Made by a program: the position numbers and the translations under genes. Below, one piece after another: positions 1 to 9,916 of a DNA stretch of 38,598 nt; the stretch's first letter is position 1; every line of letters starts with the position of its first letter. Origin of the DNA: Candidatus Pacearchaeota archaeon (lineage in GTDB: Archaea; Nanobdellota; Nanobdellia; Pacearchaeales; GW2011-AR1); the NCBI GenBank assembly GCA_017609885.1, contig JAFCDB010000017.1, positions 1 to 38,598 of the forward strand, written 5' to 3'. Under the pieces are notes generated by a model. The model saw nothing but the letters and a program-made list of their open reading frames with translations. It had not been told where the DNA came from and ran no database searches.

Positions 1-630
1 GATAAAATTGTTCATCCAACAATTGAAGGTAGTATTCATTACGACGAAAAATATATCAAAGTTAAAACAAAACATTGCTACGATTTAAATGCGATTGACA
101 ACAAAACAAAATTTATTTTAGCCCATTCTTTCGTCGATAAAAGGACAAAAAGAGAGTGCATAAAGTTCCTAAAACAAATTAAAGAAAATTGCTATGACCA
201 GATTTTGCATATTTACAAACAGGAGAAACATAAAAAAATTAAAGATAGAGAGTTGATAGAATTTGTCTGCGACAAGTTTGCGAATTACAAAACTGCTTTT
301 AATAAATTGTTCTCAAGAACTTGCAAGCTTAATTTTGGAGTGCCGATTGCCTGCAAGAAATATAATTTGAAACACAACAACAATCCAGTTGAAAGATACA
401 ATGGAAAAATAAAAGACAGGATTAAAAATATTCGAAGCAGATTTAAGGATTTTGATGGTGCGAGAAATTTTTTGAATTTGAGAAGAGTGATTTACAACTT
501 TGTTAATCCACATCAGGAATTGCAGGGAAGAACTCCTGCAGAGGAAGCTGGAATCGATTTGGAGTTGGAGAGAAATAAGTTGATGAGTTTGATAGAATTT
601 GTTAGATCTTGGGAAGTATCGTTAACTTGA
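1..630 (+). mobile_element. IS transposase, C-terminal part of a DDE-type transposase (IS6/IS240-like), truncated by the window edge
   Basis: Frame 1 is open from base 1 (DKIVHPTIEGSIHYDEKYIKVK...) into the listed ORF at 205..630. DDE-like landmarks include HYDEKYIKVK and HNNNPVERYNGKIKDRIK, followed by NFVNPHQELQGRTPAEEAGI. Confidence 0.8.
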
Positions 631-680
631 CAGTATCTAATCACCCAAACATTTATAAAATAGGAATCCTCCAATATAAA

Positions 681-929
681 ATGGGAGATAAATATTCCCT
701 TTTACGAGTTGAAGAAGAATACGAAGCACCTGCAGATCATACTGAAAATCTTAGAGAAGACTTAAGAATGGAATTAAACGGGGCAATGGAAAATTATTTA
801 GATCAAGGAGGTACAGTAAAGCAGATCATCTTACTTGCTGAAGAAAAAAAAGATTACAAGCCAAAAATTTTAGAAGTGGTCTCTCTCAACCTTGATCATC
901 ATGTTGATCAATTATTTGAGAAAATATAA
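681..929 (+). CDS. hypothetical small acidic protein (82 aa)
   Basis: ORF 609..929; an internal ATG at 681 (MGDKYSLLRVEEEYEAP...) is the more likely start because the upstream part overlaps the IS end and an AT-rich, promoter-like stretch. Confidence 0.5.
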   Translation: MGDKYSLLRVEEEYEAPADHTENLREDLRMELNGAMENYLDQGGTVKQIILLAEEKKDYKPKILEVVSLNLDHHVDQLFEKI

Positions 930-960
930 TTAACCCTTTCTTCTAATTCTACTCGTGGAA

Positions 961-1575
961 TTAATCACTCCCAAGATACCTCAAAATCCCAGGCCTTGGT
1001 TCATAAATTATTCCCTGCTCCAATGCTTTTCTCACTTCTTGATTTATCAAATCTGCATTTTCTTTTAATTCCAAGATTAAATTTTCAGTTGAGACTCCTT
1101 CAGGCTCAGCTAATTTAATTTTCTGAATAATTTGGTCAGCAACAGCCAAAACCTTATTATTATCAATTGGTTCAGGCGCTTCTTTTTCAAATTCGAGTTT
1201 TCGAACAAGCAAATACCTTGGATCTTTCTGCTTTAAAATTTCCGGCGTGATATAAATTTCATTATTGTAACTCCTTAATAGACCAATGGCCATTACAGTA
1301 TCTCCCGGAGAAATATTTTCAAATCTCGGAATATCCTCTCTAAAAACCTTTATTTTTACTTGTCCTGATGCATCATCAATTGTTAGAGAAAGAAAATGTT
1401 TTTCATCACTTAAATATCTCTCTACAACATTTGCAACAATATTCACACGAACAACCTTCCTTTCACCAATCTCAAGAAAATTAAATCTCTCACCATCAAA
1501 AATCGGCCGCCCCTTGAAAACATCGCCTATTTTTATTTTATATGCAATCTGCCTCTTAAAATCACCATCTGCCAT
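961..1575 (-). CDS. OB-fold nucleic-acid-binding protein (RPA-like ssDNA-binding protein)
   Basis: RVNIVANVVERYLSDEKHFLSLTIDDASGQVKIKVFREDIPRFENISPGDTVMAIGLLRSYNNEIYITPEIL has the OB-fold RPA pattern; it lies next to mcm. Confidence 0.7.
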   Translation of the reverse strand: MADGDFKRQIAYKIKIGDVFKGRPIFDGERFNFLEIGERKVVRVNIVANVVERYLSDEKHFLSLTIDDASGQVKIKVFREDIPRFENISPGDTVMAIGLLRSYNNEIYITPEILKQKDPRYLLVRKLEFEKEAPEPIDNNKVLAVADQIIQKIKLAEPEGVSTENLILELKENADLINQEVRKALEQGIIYEPRPGILRYLGSD

Positions 1576-1628
1576 AACACAAAAAACAAAATCAGATTTT
1601 TAAATGTTTATTTAGTTGAGTGGTATGG

Positions 1629-3635
1629 TTAAACCAACTGAATAAATCCCTTCTTTGGATGAAAAACATCGCCAGAAATCGCTAACTTCTCCAGCGCCTC
1701 CTCAAAATCCCCCTTATCAATCTTTCCTTCAAAATGTTTTTCAAGTTCTTCAACTGGAATTTGCTTCCCGATTTTCGACTCAAGTTCAATAATCGCATTT
1801 TTCACTTCCATAATTTTTCCTCTTTTCGACGCTGTAACTCCTGTAACAATTTTATCAATGTCAAAACTTTTTGTGTCAGAGTCATAACCTGCCTGCATCA
1901 AATAATATTTTAAAATATTTATCGCTCTCAAAGCATCCTGCTTTTCAACAATTTCAGATAACCTTGTTTTCGCACTTGCCTCACTCAGCCTCACAAGAGC
2001 TCCTAACTGCCGCGCAGTAATTGGAATTGGCCTCACAGAAATATCAGAACTAATAGGCGCATTTCTTAAACCAACATAAAACTTCTTTATCTCATCCATT
2101 GCCTCATCTGTTAATACAGGAACAATCCTCTGCTTTGCATAAGCAATATATTTCCTAAAAAGCTCTGGCTCAATTGTTCCCCGCGAAGTCGGATTCTGAT
2201 GCTCAATTAAAACATGCGATGCAATTGCTTCGTCCTTTAATTTGTCAGGCACATCCCTTAACATGAAAATAACATCAAATCTATTTAACAAAGTTGGTTG
2301 GATATCAACCTGCTGCGCAATCGGAAGATAAGGGTCAAACCTGCCAAACTTCGGATTTCCAGCAGCCAACACACTTGTCTCAGCTCGCAAAGATGCTTGG
2401 ACATTTGCTTTTGAAATTGTTACTGTTTGCTGCTCCATTGCCTCATGCATCGCACTTCTATCAACGGGATCCATTTTTTCAAGTTCGTCAATACAAACAA
2501 TTCCTTTATTACTTAAAACCATGGCGCCTGCTTCTAAACTCCACCCTTTTAAAAATTCATCTCTGACAACAGTCGCTGTAAGCCCAGCACCAGAAGTTGA
2601 CTTCCCCACAACATACCTCCCTTTTGGAGCTATCTTTGCAATAAATCCTAATGTGATACTTTTTGCGACACCAGGATCCCCTACAAGCAAAATATGTAAA
2701 TCACCTCGAGTAACTGTCCCATCAGCTCGCTTCTTTTTCACACCACCAAACAACTGCAGAACAATTGATTGTTTTATTTCATCATAGCCGTAAATACTCG
2801 GCGCAATATTATCTGCCAATTTTTTAAATACATTTGGGTCAACAGACAATTCTTTAATCTGTAGTTCATCCTCCTCTGAAATATTCAAGTCAGCATAACT
2901 CTCTTCCATTAAAACAATATTATTTGCATCAATTGCCAAGTCAAATCTTGTAGAAATTGCTCCTGTTTGCAGTGGCACTGGCACTTCATTTAAAACTCCT
3001 AAAATTTTAATCTTGCTTCCAGGCGTAGTCCTCTCTTCCATCCTCGGCTCAACTAAATCTTCTTTTAAGAAAACATTCATTCTTCTTGGTTGCTCTCCTC
3101 CAATCAAACTTTCTGGAGATTCTTCAACAACCAGCCTCTGCGCATCGACCATCTGTTTGCTTACAAGTTTAAAAAATCCTTTTCTTCCGCATGAACATCT
3201 AGTCGGCTCTTTAAATCTTTTTTCTAATTGCAAAACCGAAATAATTGTTCCACATGACGGACATTCAAACTTTGCACTTACAACTTGTGGACGAACATCG
3301 CTTGCCTGCCTGACAATTCCTTCAATCCTAATAAACTTTCCAAGATGTTTTGCTCTAATGTCCCGAATTTTAACAAAATTATTTTCAGGTAAATCTAAAA
3401 ATCTGACACGGGGGTTTTTTACAAGTCCAGTATCCTCCAAAGCAGTTTCCATTATTGTCAAAGTTTCCTCTGGCTTCTCTAACAAAACATCAGATAACTC
3501 ATGTGAAAATCCTGCAAAGTCGTTGAAATCAACATGCACGACACTTTCAGATTCTCGAATACTCTCGCCAATTTTTTTCTTATAAAAATTAAAAAATTTC
3601 TTTGCTTCTGTTAAATTTTCCTCTTGTTTCCCCAT
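1629..3635 (-). CDS. mcm: replicative DNA helicase MCM
   Basis: Zn finger CPSCGTIISV...CSCGRKG, Walker A GDPGVAKS, Walker B VCIDELEKM, AAGNPKFGRFDPYLPIAQQVDIQPTLLNRFDVIF arginine-finger region; winged helix at the C-terminus. Confidence 0.97.
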   Translation of the reverse strand: MGKQEENLTEAKKFFNFYKKKIGESIRESESVVHVDFNDFAGFSHELSDVLLEKPEETLTIMETALEDTGLVKNPRVRFLDLPENNFVKIRDIRAKHLGKFIRIEGIVRQASDVRPQVVSAKFECPSCGTIISVLQLEKRFKEPTRCSCGRKGFFKLVSKQMVDAQRLVVEESPESLIGGEQPRRMNVFLKEDLVEPRMEERTTPGSKIKILGVLNEVPVPLQTGAISTRFDLAIDANNIVLMEESYADLNISEEDELQIKELSVDPNVFKKLADNIAPSIYGYDEIKQSIVLQLFGGVKKKRADGTVTRGDLHILLVGDPGVAKSITLGFIAKIAPKGRYVVGKSTSGAGLTATVVRDEFLKGWSLEAGAMVLSNKGIVCIDELEKMDPVDRSAMHEAMEQQTVTISKANVQASLRAETSVLAAGNPKFGRFDPYLPIAQQVDIQPTLLNRFDVIFMLRDVPDKLKDEAIASHVLIEHQNPTSRGTIEPELFRKYIAYAKQRIVPVLTDEAMDEIKKFYVGLRNAPISSDISVRPIPITARQLGALVRLSEASAKTRLSEIVEKQDALRAINILKYYLMQAGYDSDTKSFDIDKIVTGVTASKRGKIMEVKNAIIELESKIGKQIPVEELEKHFEGKIDKGDFEEALEKLAISGDVFHPKKGFIQLV

Positions 3636-3693
3636 CTATTTAAAAAACAGCTAATGTTTATATGGATTTCTATAGAATAATATATGTTTAAAA

Positions 3694-3963
3694 TTATTGC
3701 ACTCTACAAGTATGCCCCATCATTAATCCGCCATCGGGATTTGGCAGCCAAATTGGAATTTTTTCTGAATTTTGATTACATTTACAACTCCAATCTAAGT
3801 TATACCAAACCATATTCACAGTTTCATAGTTTTGGTTATCAGAATTTAAAGTCATGTATCTTCCGCAACTTTGTCCAGTAACTTCCCTTTCCATTTGATG
3901 ACCTGCACTAACAACTCCCATTAAAAAAAGTCCAAGAACCAACATCAAAATAAATTTTTTCAT
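3694..3963 (-). CDS. small secreted Cys-containing protein (89 aa)
   Basis: N-terminal signal peptide MKKFILMLVLGLFLMGVVSAG, then a Cys-containing mature part; fills the gap between mcm and tbp on the same strand. Confidence 0.6.
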   Translation of the reverse strand: MKKFILMLVLGLFLMGVVSAGHQMEREVTGQSCGRYMTLNSDNQNYETVNMVWYNLDWSCKCNQNSEKIPIWLPNPDGGLMMGHTCRVQ

Positions 3964-4004
3964 AACAAAATAAGAATTCTATAGTTTATAAAAATTATTG
4001 CACT

Positions 4005-4550
4005 CTACTTTTCTTCTAAAACTTTTTTAATACGTTCGTTTAAAAGTTTCATACTCTCGTTGAGTTGCTGTTTGTTCTTTGTTCCTGTGCAAACTAACTT
4101 CCCATTGCTGAACAAAAGGAAAGTTGCATTTGGTTCAATCAACTTGTAAACAAGCCCTGGAAATTGCTCAGGCTCATATTCTGTATTCTCAAGCGCCAAA
4201 GCAAGATAATTCAAATTCAATTTCAAATCTATACTCCCTGACGCAACAATATTCTGCACAGTAATCTTCGGTTTATCAGTTATTCTAACATTAATTTTCA
4301 TCAACTGCTTAATAACCTGATTAATAACTTCCCTCACCTGCGCAATTGATTTTGTTCCAGTGCAAACTAAATTCCCAGAAGAAAAAACAAGAACTGCAGA
4401 CTTCGGTTTTTCAATCCTTAATACAAGTCCAGGGAATTGTTCAGGATTATATTCTGTATTGCTCTGCGACCTTGCTAATTTTGTCAAAGAAACTGGCTTT
4501 CCCAAAGAAGCAGTAGCAACAATATTTTGAACAGAGAGATTACTTTTCAT
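4005..4550 (-). CDS. tbp: TATA-box-binding protein
   Basis: Two direct repeats (VQNIVATASLG...EYNPEQFPGLVLRIEKPKSAVLVFSSGNLVCTGTKS and VQNIVASGSID...EYEPEQFPGLVYKLIEPNATFLLFSNGKLVCTGTKN). Confidence 0.97.
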   Translation of the reverse strand: MKSNLSVQNIVATASLGKPVSLTKLARSQSNTEYNPEQFPGLVLRIEKPKSAVLVFSSGNLVCTGTKSIAQVREVINQVIKQLMKINVRITDKPKITVQNIVASGSIDLKLNLNYLALALENTEYEPEQFPGLVYKLIEPNATFLLFSNGKLVCTGTKNKQQLNESMKLLNERIKKVLEEK

Positions 4551-4616
4551 AAAATTATTTAAAGGACTTCATTTATAAACTTTTCGCCCGAATATTTCTC
4601 TGAAAAGTGATAAAAA

Positions 4617-6302
4617 TTACTGCCCATCAAATTCTTTCTTAACTTCTTTCAAAGTATTTAGTTCACTCAACGGCTTGTCCTCTCTAACAGCAGTTATTCT
4701 TGGAAATCTCAAGGCAAAACCAGAAGAATAAGTAGGAGATTTCTGAATATTTTGATAAGTCACAGAAACAACAACTTTTGGTCCAACTTTCACTCTATTT
4801 CCTTTCTCGCTAATAATTAACGGCTTCAACATTTTTGTCATCGCACTATAAGTAATCCCCTGCTCTTCTTTTTCCTTTAGCCCTGACGCAACTTTTCCAA
4901 TTTCTAAATATTCATCTTCATTTTTGCAAGCAACAATGTAACTTGTCAGTCCTCCTGCTCTTTTCCCAGTTCCGTATTCTGCCCCAATAATCACCAAATC
5001 TAAATCTCTTTCCTGTGGCTTAAGCTTCACAATATACCCTACTCTTCTCCCTGGCTTGTAAGGCGCATTAAGTTTCTTAATCATAATTCCCTCCTCGCCA
5101 ATTGACAGAGCTTTTTTATAAAATTTCAACGCAGTTTCTTTATTTCCAGTAATAATTTGTTTAGAAATTCTAATTTTCAATTTATTTGGATGAACAACCT
5201 CCTCCAACAACTTCCGCCTCTTCCTAAACTCCTCAGAAATCAAACTTTTATTATTATAATAAATAATATCAAAAACATTTATTTCAACAGGTAGCTTCTT
5301 AACAAGTTTATTAATATGATACTTCCGCTTAATTCTCTGAGAAATAAATTCAAACGGCTTCTGTTTTTTTGTCTCAGGGTCAAAACCAACAACTTCTGAA
5401 TCTAAAATAAAATTCTGCCCTTTAACATTTTTCATAACAACCTTAACAACATCAGGAAACTGTGCAGTCACATCATCTAACCGCCTTGTAAAAAGTTTTA
5501 TCTCTCCATCATTTTTATTTATCAAAACTCTAAACCCATCGTATTTATGCTCGATTGCACATTCTTCGCCACAAATTCTAAACGCCTCATCCAGTTCAGT
5601 AACTTTCACAGGTAGCATTGTATGAATTGGTTTGCCAGGATGAATTTGGATTTTGTTAATTGCTTCTTTCCCTTTTATTGCTGCATCAAAAACAAGTGCA
5701 AAATCATTTGCCAAATCATAAACTCTTTCAATTTTCTCAGCAACTTCTTTTTTCTCTTCTGGGTAAAACGCCACTGCAATTGCATCTCTTAAAGTTGAAT
5801 CTGCAACTCCTACTCTCAAAATTCCGAGAATTGTTCGAGTAATATATTTTGCTTCTGTTCCTGTTGTTGATGTGAGAAGTTCTGAGACGAGCGCGAGTTT
5901 TTTATCCACGCTTCCTTTGCCTTCTATTGTCAAGATTTTTGTTAAGTTGTCGAAGACTTTTTCAATTGTAAGTTTTTTTGAGAAGAGGGTTGATTGTTTC
6001 TTCTTTTCTAAAACAATTTCTGCAACATCTCCTAAATCTCCGATTTTGTTAAATTCTTTTATTATTTTTTCTGTTGAATTTCCTGAAGCTCTGCTTATTG
6101 CTTTTATTACTAATTTTCCTGAAATTCCGAGTTCTTTTGGGTCGTAGTCTGGGAGAACTTTTCCTCGAAGGAGATAGATATGTTTGCTTTGTCCTTTTGA
6201 TTTTAATTTTTTCAAGAACTCTGCGAGAATGTCTGTTTTCTCCAGCCGTTTTGTAGTTGCTGAAAGTTTTTCATACACCTCACATAATTCAGAATATTTC
6301 AT
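4617..6302 (-). CDS. lig: ATP-dependent DNA ligase
   Basis: Adenylation motif IEHKYDGFRVLINK, motif IV EGIMIKKLNAPYKPGRR, motif V KLKPQERDLDLVIIGAEYGTGKR, C-terminal ALRFPRITAVREDK. Confidence 0.95.
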   Translation of the reverse strand: MKYSELCEVYEKLSATTKRLEKTDILAEFLKKLKSKGQSKHIYLLRGKVLPDYDPKELGISGKLVIKAISRASGNSTEKIIKEFNKIGDLGDVAEIVLEKKKQSTLFSKKLTIEKVFDNLTKILTIEGKGSVDKKLALVSELLTSTTGTEAKYITRTILGILRVGVADSTLRDAIAVAFYPEEKKEVAEKIERVYDLANDFALVFDAAIKGKEAINKIQIHPGKPIHTMLPVKVTELDEAFRICGEECAIEHKYDGFRVLINKNDGEIKLFTRRLDDVTAQFPDVVKVVMKNVKGQNFILDSEVVGFDPETKKQKPFEFISQRIKRKYHINKLVKKLPVEINVFDIIYYNNKSLISEEFRKRRKLLEEVVHPNKLKIRISKQIITGNKETALKFYKKALSIGEEGIMIKKLNAPYKPGRRVGYIVKLKPQERDLDLVIIGAEYGTGKRAGGLTSYIVACKNEDEYLEIGKVASGLKEKEEQGITYSAMTKMLKPLIISEKGNRVKVGPKVVVSVTYQNIQKSPTYSSGFALRFPRITAVREDKPLSELNTLKEVKKEFDGQ

Positions 6303-6332
6303 GTTGAAAGAAAGCTAGGGATGTTTTTAAAA

Positions 6333-6854
6333 TTACTCCTTCCCCCTTAATCCTCTTCCCTTTTTCCCAGCACTTGTCAATCCCCGCTGAGGCCGATTCT
6401 TATTTTTCTTAGAACAAATCCAGTTAATTGTCTTGTCGTTTTTAATCTCAGGTCTTTGAGCATCAACTAAAATAATCTCATAAAAATAATGCATTCCATC
6501 TTTCCCAACTTGATAAGAATTTAAAACTTCAAGATTTTTAAATTTCTTACTCGCCCTCATTTCTGCAATTCCTCGGTAGTTTAATGATAATGTTTTTCTG
6601 ATAGTTAATTTTTTTGTCTGCCTTCCTTTGTGAGGACGAGTTCTTTTATGTCCTCCTCGTTTAACCCGAACTCTGCAAACAACAAATCCTTTTTTTGCTT
6701 TATATCCAAGTGAACGAGCTCTATCTAACCTTAAAGGCTTTTCAATTTTTAATATTACAGGGTCCTTCCGCCACTCAACCATTCTCCCCCTAAGAGTTTT
6801 CGCATCAGGCTTTTTCCATGCCTTTCTCAAATAATGATATAATCCTTTTGCCAT
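6333..6854 (-). CDS. rpl15e: 50S ribosomal protein L15e
   Basis: MAKGLYHYLRKAWKKPDAK...KKGFVVCRVRVKRGGHKRTRPHKGRQTKKLTIRKTLSLNYRGIAEMRASKKFKNLEVLNSYQVGKDGMHYFYEIILVD. Confidence 0.95.
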   Translation of the reverse strand: MAKGLYHYLRKAWKKPDAKTLRGRMVEWRKDPVILKIEKPLRLDRARSLGYKAKKGFVVCRVRVKRGGHKRTRPHKGRQTKKLTIRKTLSLNYRGIAEMRASKKFKNLEVLNSYQVGKDGMHYFYEIILVDAQRPEIKNDKTINWICSKKNKNRPQRGLTSAGKKGRGLRGKE

Positions 6855-7003
6855 GATTATTGGTGAGGAAATTGGTTTAAAAAACTTTGGGAAACTTTTT
6901 GCTGAATGATTAGAGAGGATTTCTACCCAACTATTTCATACAATATCTAACAAATCAAATCTGCAAATCGTTATCAAATTTTCTACATTAACTTATCTCC
7001 CTG

Positions 7004-7034
7004 GAATTTTTCCCGAACTCTGTGGGAAAAATTC
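7004..7034. repeat. perfect 11-bp inverted repeat (GAATTTTTCCC-9 nt-GGGAAAAATTC)
   Basis: Read directly; lies in the divergent gap between L15e and the tRNA. Confidence 0.8.
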
Positions 7035-7152
7035 AAAATCCGAGCGGAGCGAGCAATTTTCTTTTTCCCTTCAATTCTTTATTAACAATTCATTTTCCCA
7101 AAAATTTCCCCATTCAAAAAACTTATAAACAACTTAAATCTAAGGATTATAT

Positions 7153-7269
7153 GAGCCTGTAGCTCAGCCAGGTCAGAGCGCTACTCTGATACATAAAACA
7201 GGTTTTATGAGCTAAATCCTGAAAGATTCAGAAAGGTAGAAGTCCCCGGTTCGAATCCGGGCAGGCTCA
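7153..7269 (+). tRNA. tRNA-Ile(GAU) with a 42-nt intron (7192-7233) at position 37/38
   Basis: Acceptor GAGCCTG/CAGGCTC, D-arm GCTC..GAGC, anticodon stem CTACT/GGTAG, T-arm CCCGG-TTCGAAT-CCGGG. The precursor forms a central 4-bp helix CUGA/UCAG flanked by 3-nt bulges UA^C and AA^A (BHB motif), giving anticodon GAU after splicing. Confidence 0.92.
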
Positions 7270-7270
7270 T

Positions 7271-7930
7271 TTATCTTAGCCCAAATTCCAAAACTAAATT
7301 CTCTTTTTCAAAACCATAATTTAATAAAGGTAAATCAACTTCAATTTCCTTAACAAATAATTCTTCATCTGAGAACGCTTTTATCTCAACTGCATTTTCT
7401 AACTTACTGATATTAATATTTTCAAGATACCCAACCCCTGGAAGATTTATTTCATAAACAATCTTATCTGCAAATCTTCTAACATTTGTCTCTGGCTCAG
7501 ATTTTTTTAAAGCTTTTATTTTCTTCAAATTATTTGAAGAAATCTTCGGCAATTGTAAAATTCTTTTAGGAGACTTTTCTGCAACTCTTCCAGCATTATT
7601 GACACCATCAATTCTCATCGGCTTTTGTCCTGGAGTTGCAAAATGAATACTAAATCGTGCATTAGGCACATTCAAATTTTTCCCCTGCTCATTTCTAATC
7701 TCCTTGTCAAGCTGTGCCATTTGTTTTGAAAGTTCCTTCATTAATGGTTTCAACATCATATTCAGCCCCATTGGAAGCTTTATCCCCATTTCCTCAAAAT
7801 CATTTTTTCCAAGAATCCCATAATCTTCTTTGTTTCCCCTCTCATTTATTTCAACACCGCAATGAGGACAAAATTCAAAATTCTTTGAAATTTTTTCTCC
7901 GCAATTGGAACATTTATTTTTCTTAAACAT
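7271..7930 (-). CDS. zinc-ribbon protein with a C-terminal HSP20/CS-like domain
   Basis: N-terminal CSNCGEKISKNFEFCPHCGVEI zinc ribbon; C-terminal KIVYEINLPGVGYLENINISKLENAVEIKAFSDEELFVKEIEVDLPL beta-sandwich-like pattern. Confidence 0.6.
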   Translation of the reverse strand: MFKKNKCSNCGEKISKNFEFCPHCGVEINERGNKEDYGILGKNDFEEMGIKLPMGLNMMLKPLMKELSKQMAQLDKEIRNEQGKNLNVPNARFSIHFATPGQKPMRIDGVNNAGRVAEKSPKRILQLPKISSNNLKKIKALKKSEPETNVRRFADKIVYEINLPGVGYLENINISKLENAVEIKAFSDEELFVKEIEVDLPLLNYGFEKENLVLEFGLR

Positions 7931-7965
7931 ACATTGAGATATAAAACTCCATTTAAAAAACTTCC

Positions 7966-9393
7966 TTATTTAAATTTCATCTTAACTCTTGGAATATGCG
8001 AGTAATGATTCATAATTGAATTAAACTGATTTATTCCATGCTCAAAATGTCCAAGATATCTCAATTCCCTAACAAGAACCCCTGGTTTTTTCCTAACTTT
8101 AATCTCTTTAATCCTCGGTATAAAAATAAAAACTGCCAAAAATCTCAAAATACCTGAAACAAGAAAAACAAAAATGAAAATATTTGAAAAACTAAAAGGA
8201 ATAATGTTGTTAATTGTTTCTATAGAAAAATATTTGGTTATAATTCCTCCTAAAATTGACCCAAAGAAAACTCCTACTCCTATTAAGACGTGGTAATAAG
8301 CAGAACACAAAGCTCTATGTTCTATTTTAACAGAATCATAAATAAAATTAACTGACGATAAATTAAATGCTCCCCAAAAAATCCCTCCGACAACTGACGG
8401 AACTAAAAGAAGATAAATTTTTGATGTAGAAAAAATCCATAAAATAGGAACCAAAGGGATAAATAAACTTGAGATAAAAATAACCATTCGATTGCCATAC
8501 CTGTCTGAAATCTTTCCCCAAAAAGGAAGAAAAACCAAAGAAACAACTCCTGGAGCAAGAGTAATAATTGTAAACCAAACATAACTAAACTCCAATTCTT
8601 TTAACATATAAACTGCGATAAACGGAGACGCAATAAAAATCGCAAAATAAAAAAATCCCATAAATAAAGTAAACCTACCAAAATTATTATTTAATCCCTG
8701 GCTAATAAACTGCTGAAAAGAAAAATAGTATCCTTTTTTCAATTTAATTCCAGGATCATAATGTCTTCTAAAAAGCCAAGTACAATAGAGTCGGGAGAAT
8801 ATTGCAACTAAAAATAATATAGAAAAACCTATCAAAACAAGTCCTTTAGTTTTGAAAAAATCAAGTAGAAAACCTCCGAGTAGCATAGCAATAATCATTG
8901 CAAAACCCGTAATTCTATTTCTCTTGCTGAAATATCTTCCTCGAATTTTTTCAGGAACTAAATCCCCCATCCAAGAAAACCAGGCAGGAATTGATAGTGC
9001 TCCAAAAATTACATGTATTGCATAAAAAATTATCAGGAGAATGGGGAGGTAATTTAGAAAAATTTCCTTATAAAATAAAAATCCTAAAAATATTATTGGA
9101 ATCCACACCAGAGCCTGCAAAGCAACAGCTACAGTAACAATTTTTTTTCTGGAAAATTTCTCCATCAAATGCAGACTTTTAATCTGCGCCAATGGCCCAA
9201 TCAAACCAATAAAACTGCTTAAAATACCAATGTGCAAATTGTTCGCATTAAGCGCCAGAGCAAATGGGGTTATAAAAGAATTTCCAGTTCCAAGTTTCAC
9301 TGAATTCGCAGCTCCTTCTTTAATACTTAGTTTAAGTGATTGTTTTTTTAGTTTTGCGATTTCTTTGTCGCTTAACTTTTTCCTCTTTTTCAT
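7966..9393 (-). CDS. major facilitator superfamily transporter
   Basis: 475 aa with about 12 hydrophobic segments; MFS-like loops (FFWGKISDRYGNRMVIF appears as LPFWGKISDRYGNRMVIFISS; VPEKIRGRYFSKRNRITGF). Confidence 0.85.
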   Translation of the reverse strand: MKKRKKLSDKEIAKLKKQSLKLSIKEGAANSVKLGTGNSFITPFALALNANNLHIGILSSFIGLIGPLAQIKSLHLMEKFSRKKIVTVAVALQALVWIPIIFLGFLFYKEIFLNYLPILLIIFYAIHVIFGALSIPAWFSWMGDLVPEKIRGRYFSKRNRITGFAMIIAMLLGGFLLDFFKTKGLVLIGFSILFLVAIFSRLYCTWLFRRHYDPGIKLKKGYYFSFQQFISQGLNNNFGRFTLFMGFFYFAIFIASPFIAVYMLKELEFSYVWFTIITLAPGVVSLVFLPFWGKISDRYGNRMVIFISSLFIPLVPILWIFSTSKIYLLLVPSVVGGIFWGAFNLSSVNFIYDSVKIEHRALCSAYYHVLIGVGVFFGSILGGIITKYFSIETINNIIPFSFSNIFIFVFLVSGILRFLAVFIFIPRIKEIKVRKKPGVLVRELRYLGHFEHGINQFNSIMNHYSHIPRVKMKFK

Positions 9394-9471
9394 AAAGATA
9401 AATTGAATTTTAGATTAATAAATTTAATGGAAGACAGCAATCTTTAAATAAACTCTTTCCTTGAAAAATAA

Positions 9472-9783
9472 ATGAAAGAAGAGAGTGATACTGGAGTGAA
9501 GACTTACAGAGAAATACAAACTTCTGAAAATGATTTTTTAATTAATGAAAAAGGGAAGATTATTGCGATTAAATTTCTAAGTGAGCCAAACACATGGATT
9601 CCGCAAAAAAATGAGAAATATATTTTAGCAAGCCAAAATGAAAGATTTTTTCCAGGGATATTGGAATTAGCGAGAAATCATTTAATTTTAATAGTTGAAC
9701 CCCCTGAAAAGTCTGGATTTTATAAAAAACCAATCACTGATATAAGAGAGCTAACAGAAACACTTCCTTGGGAGTTATCTTAG
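9472..9783 (+). CDS. hypothetical protein (103 aa)
   Basis: Complete ORF with a TATA-like stretch upstream (tttaaataaact); the TAG stop lies inside the 8-bp target duplication of the adjacent repeat element. Confidence 0.6.
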   Translation: MKEESDTGVKTYREIQTSENDFLINEKGKIIAIKFLSEPNTWIPQKNEKYILASQNERFFPGILELARNHLILIVEPPEKSGFYKKPITDIRELTETLPWELS

Positions 9784-9916
9784 GGCTTTGGTTAAACCAT
9801 TAAATTTTTGAACATTTTTCTCAATTCCCTACCCGCCCGCCCAGCATTGCTCGACATGATTTGTCTCGCAATGTAGATTTTAAATTGAGAAAAATGTCTA
9901 TGATTTCACCAAAGTC
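9784..9916. mobile_element. MITE-like non-autonomous element, copy 1 (133 bp) with perfect 8-bp TSD TATCTTAG
   Basis: Ends GGCTTTGGTTAAACCAT...ATGATTTCACCAAAGTC; flanked by TATCTTAG at 9776-9783 and 9917-9924; near-identical to 12661-12801. Confidence 0.85.

Noticed and set aside
1286-3585. Plus-strand ORFs opposite the RPA-like gene and mcm (1286, 2294, 2521, 3013)
   Set aside because: Antisense shadows of strong conserved genes; no protein-family signal.
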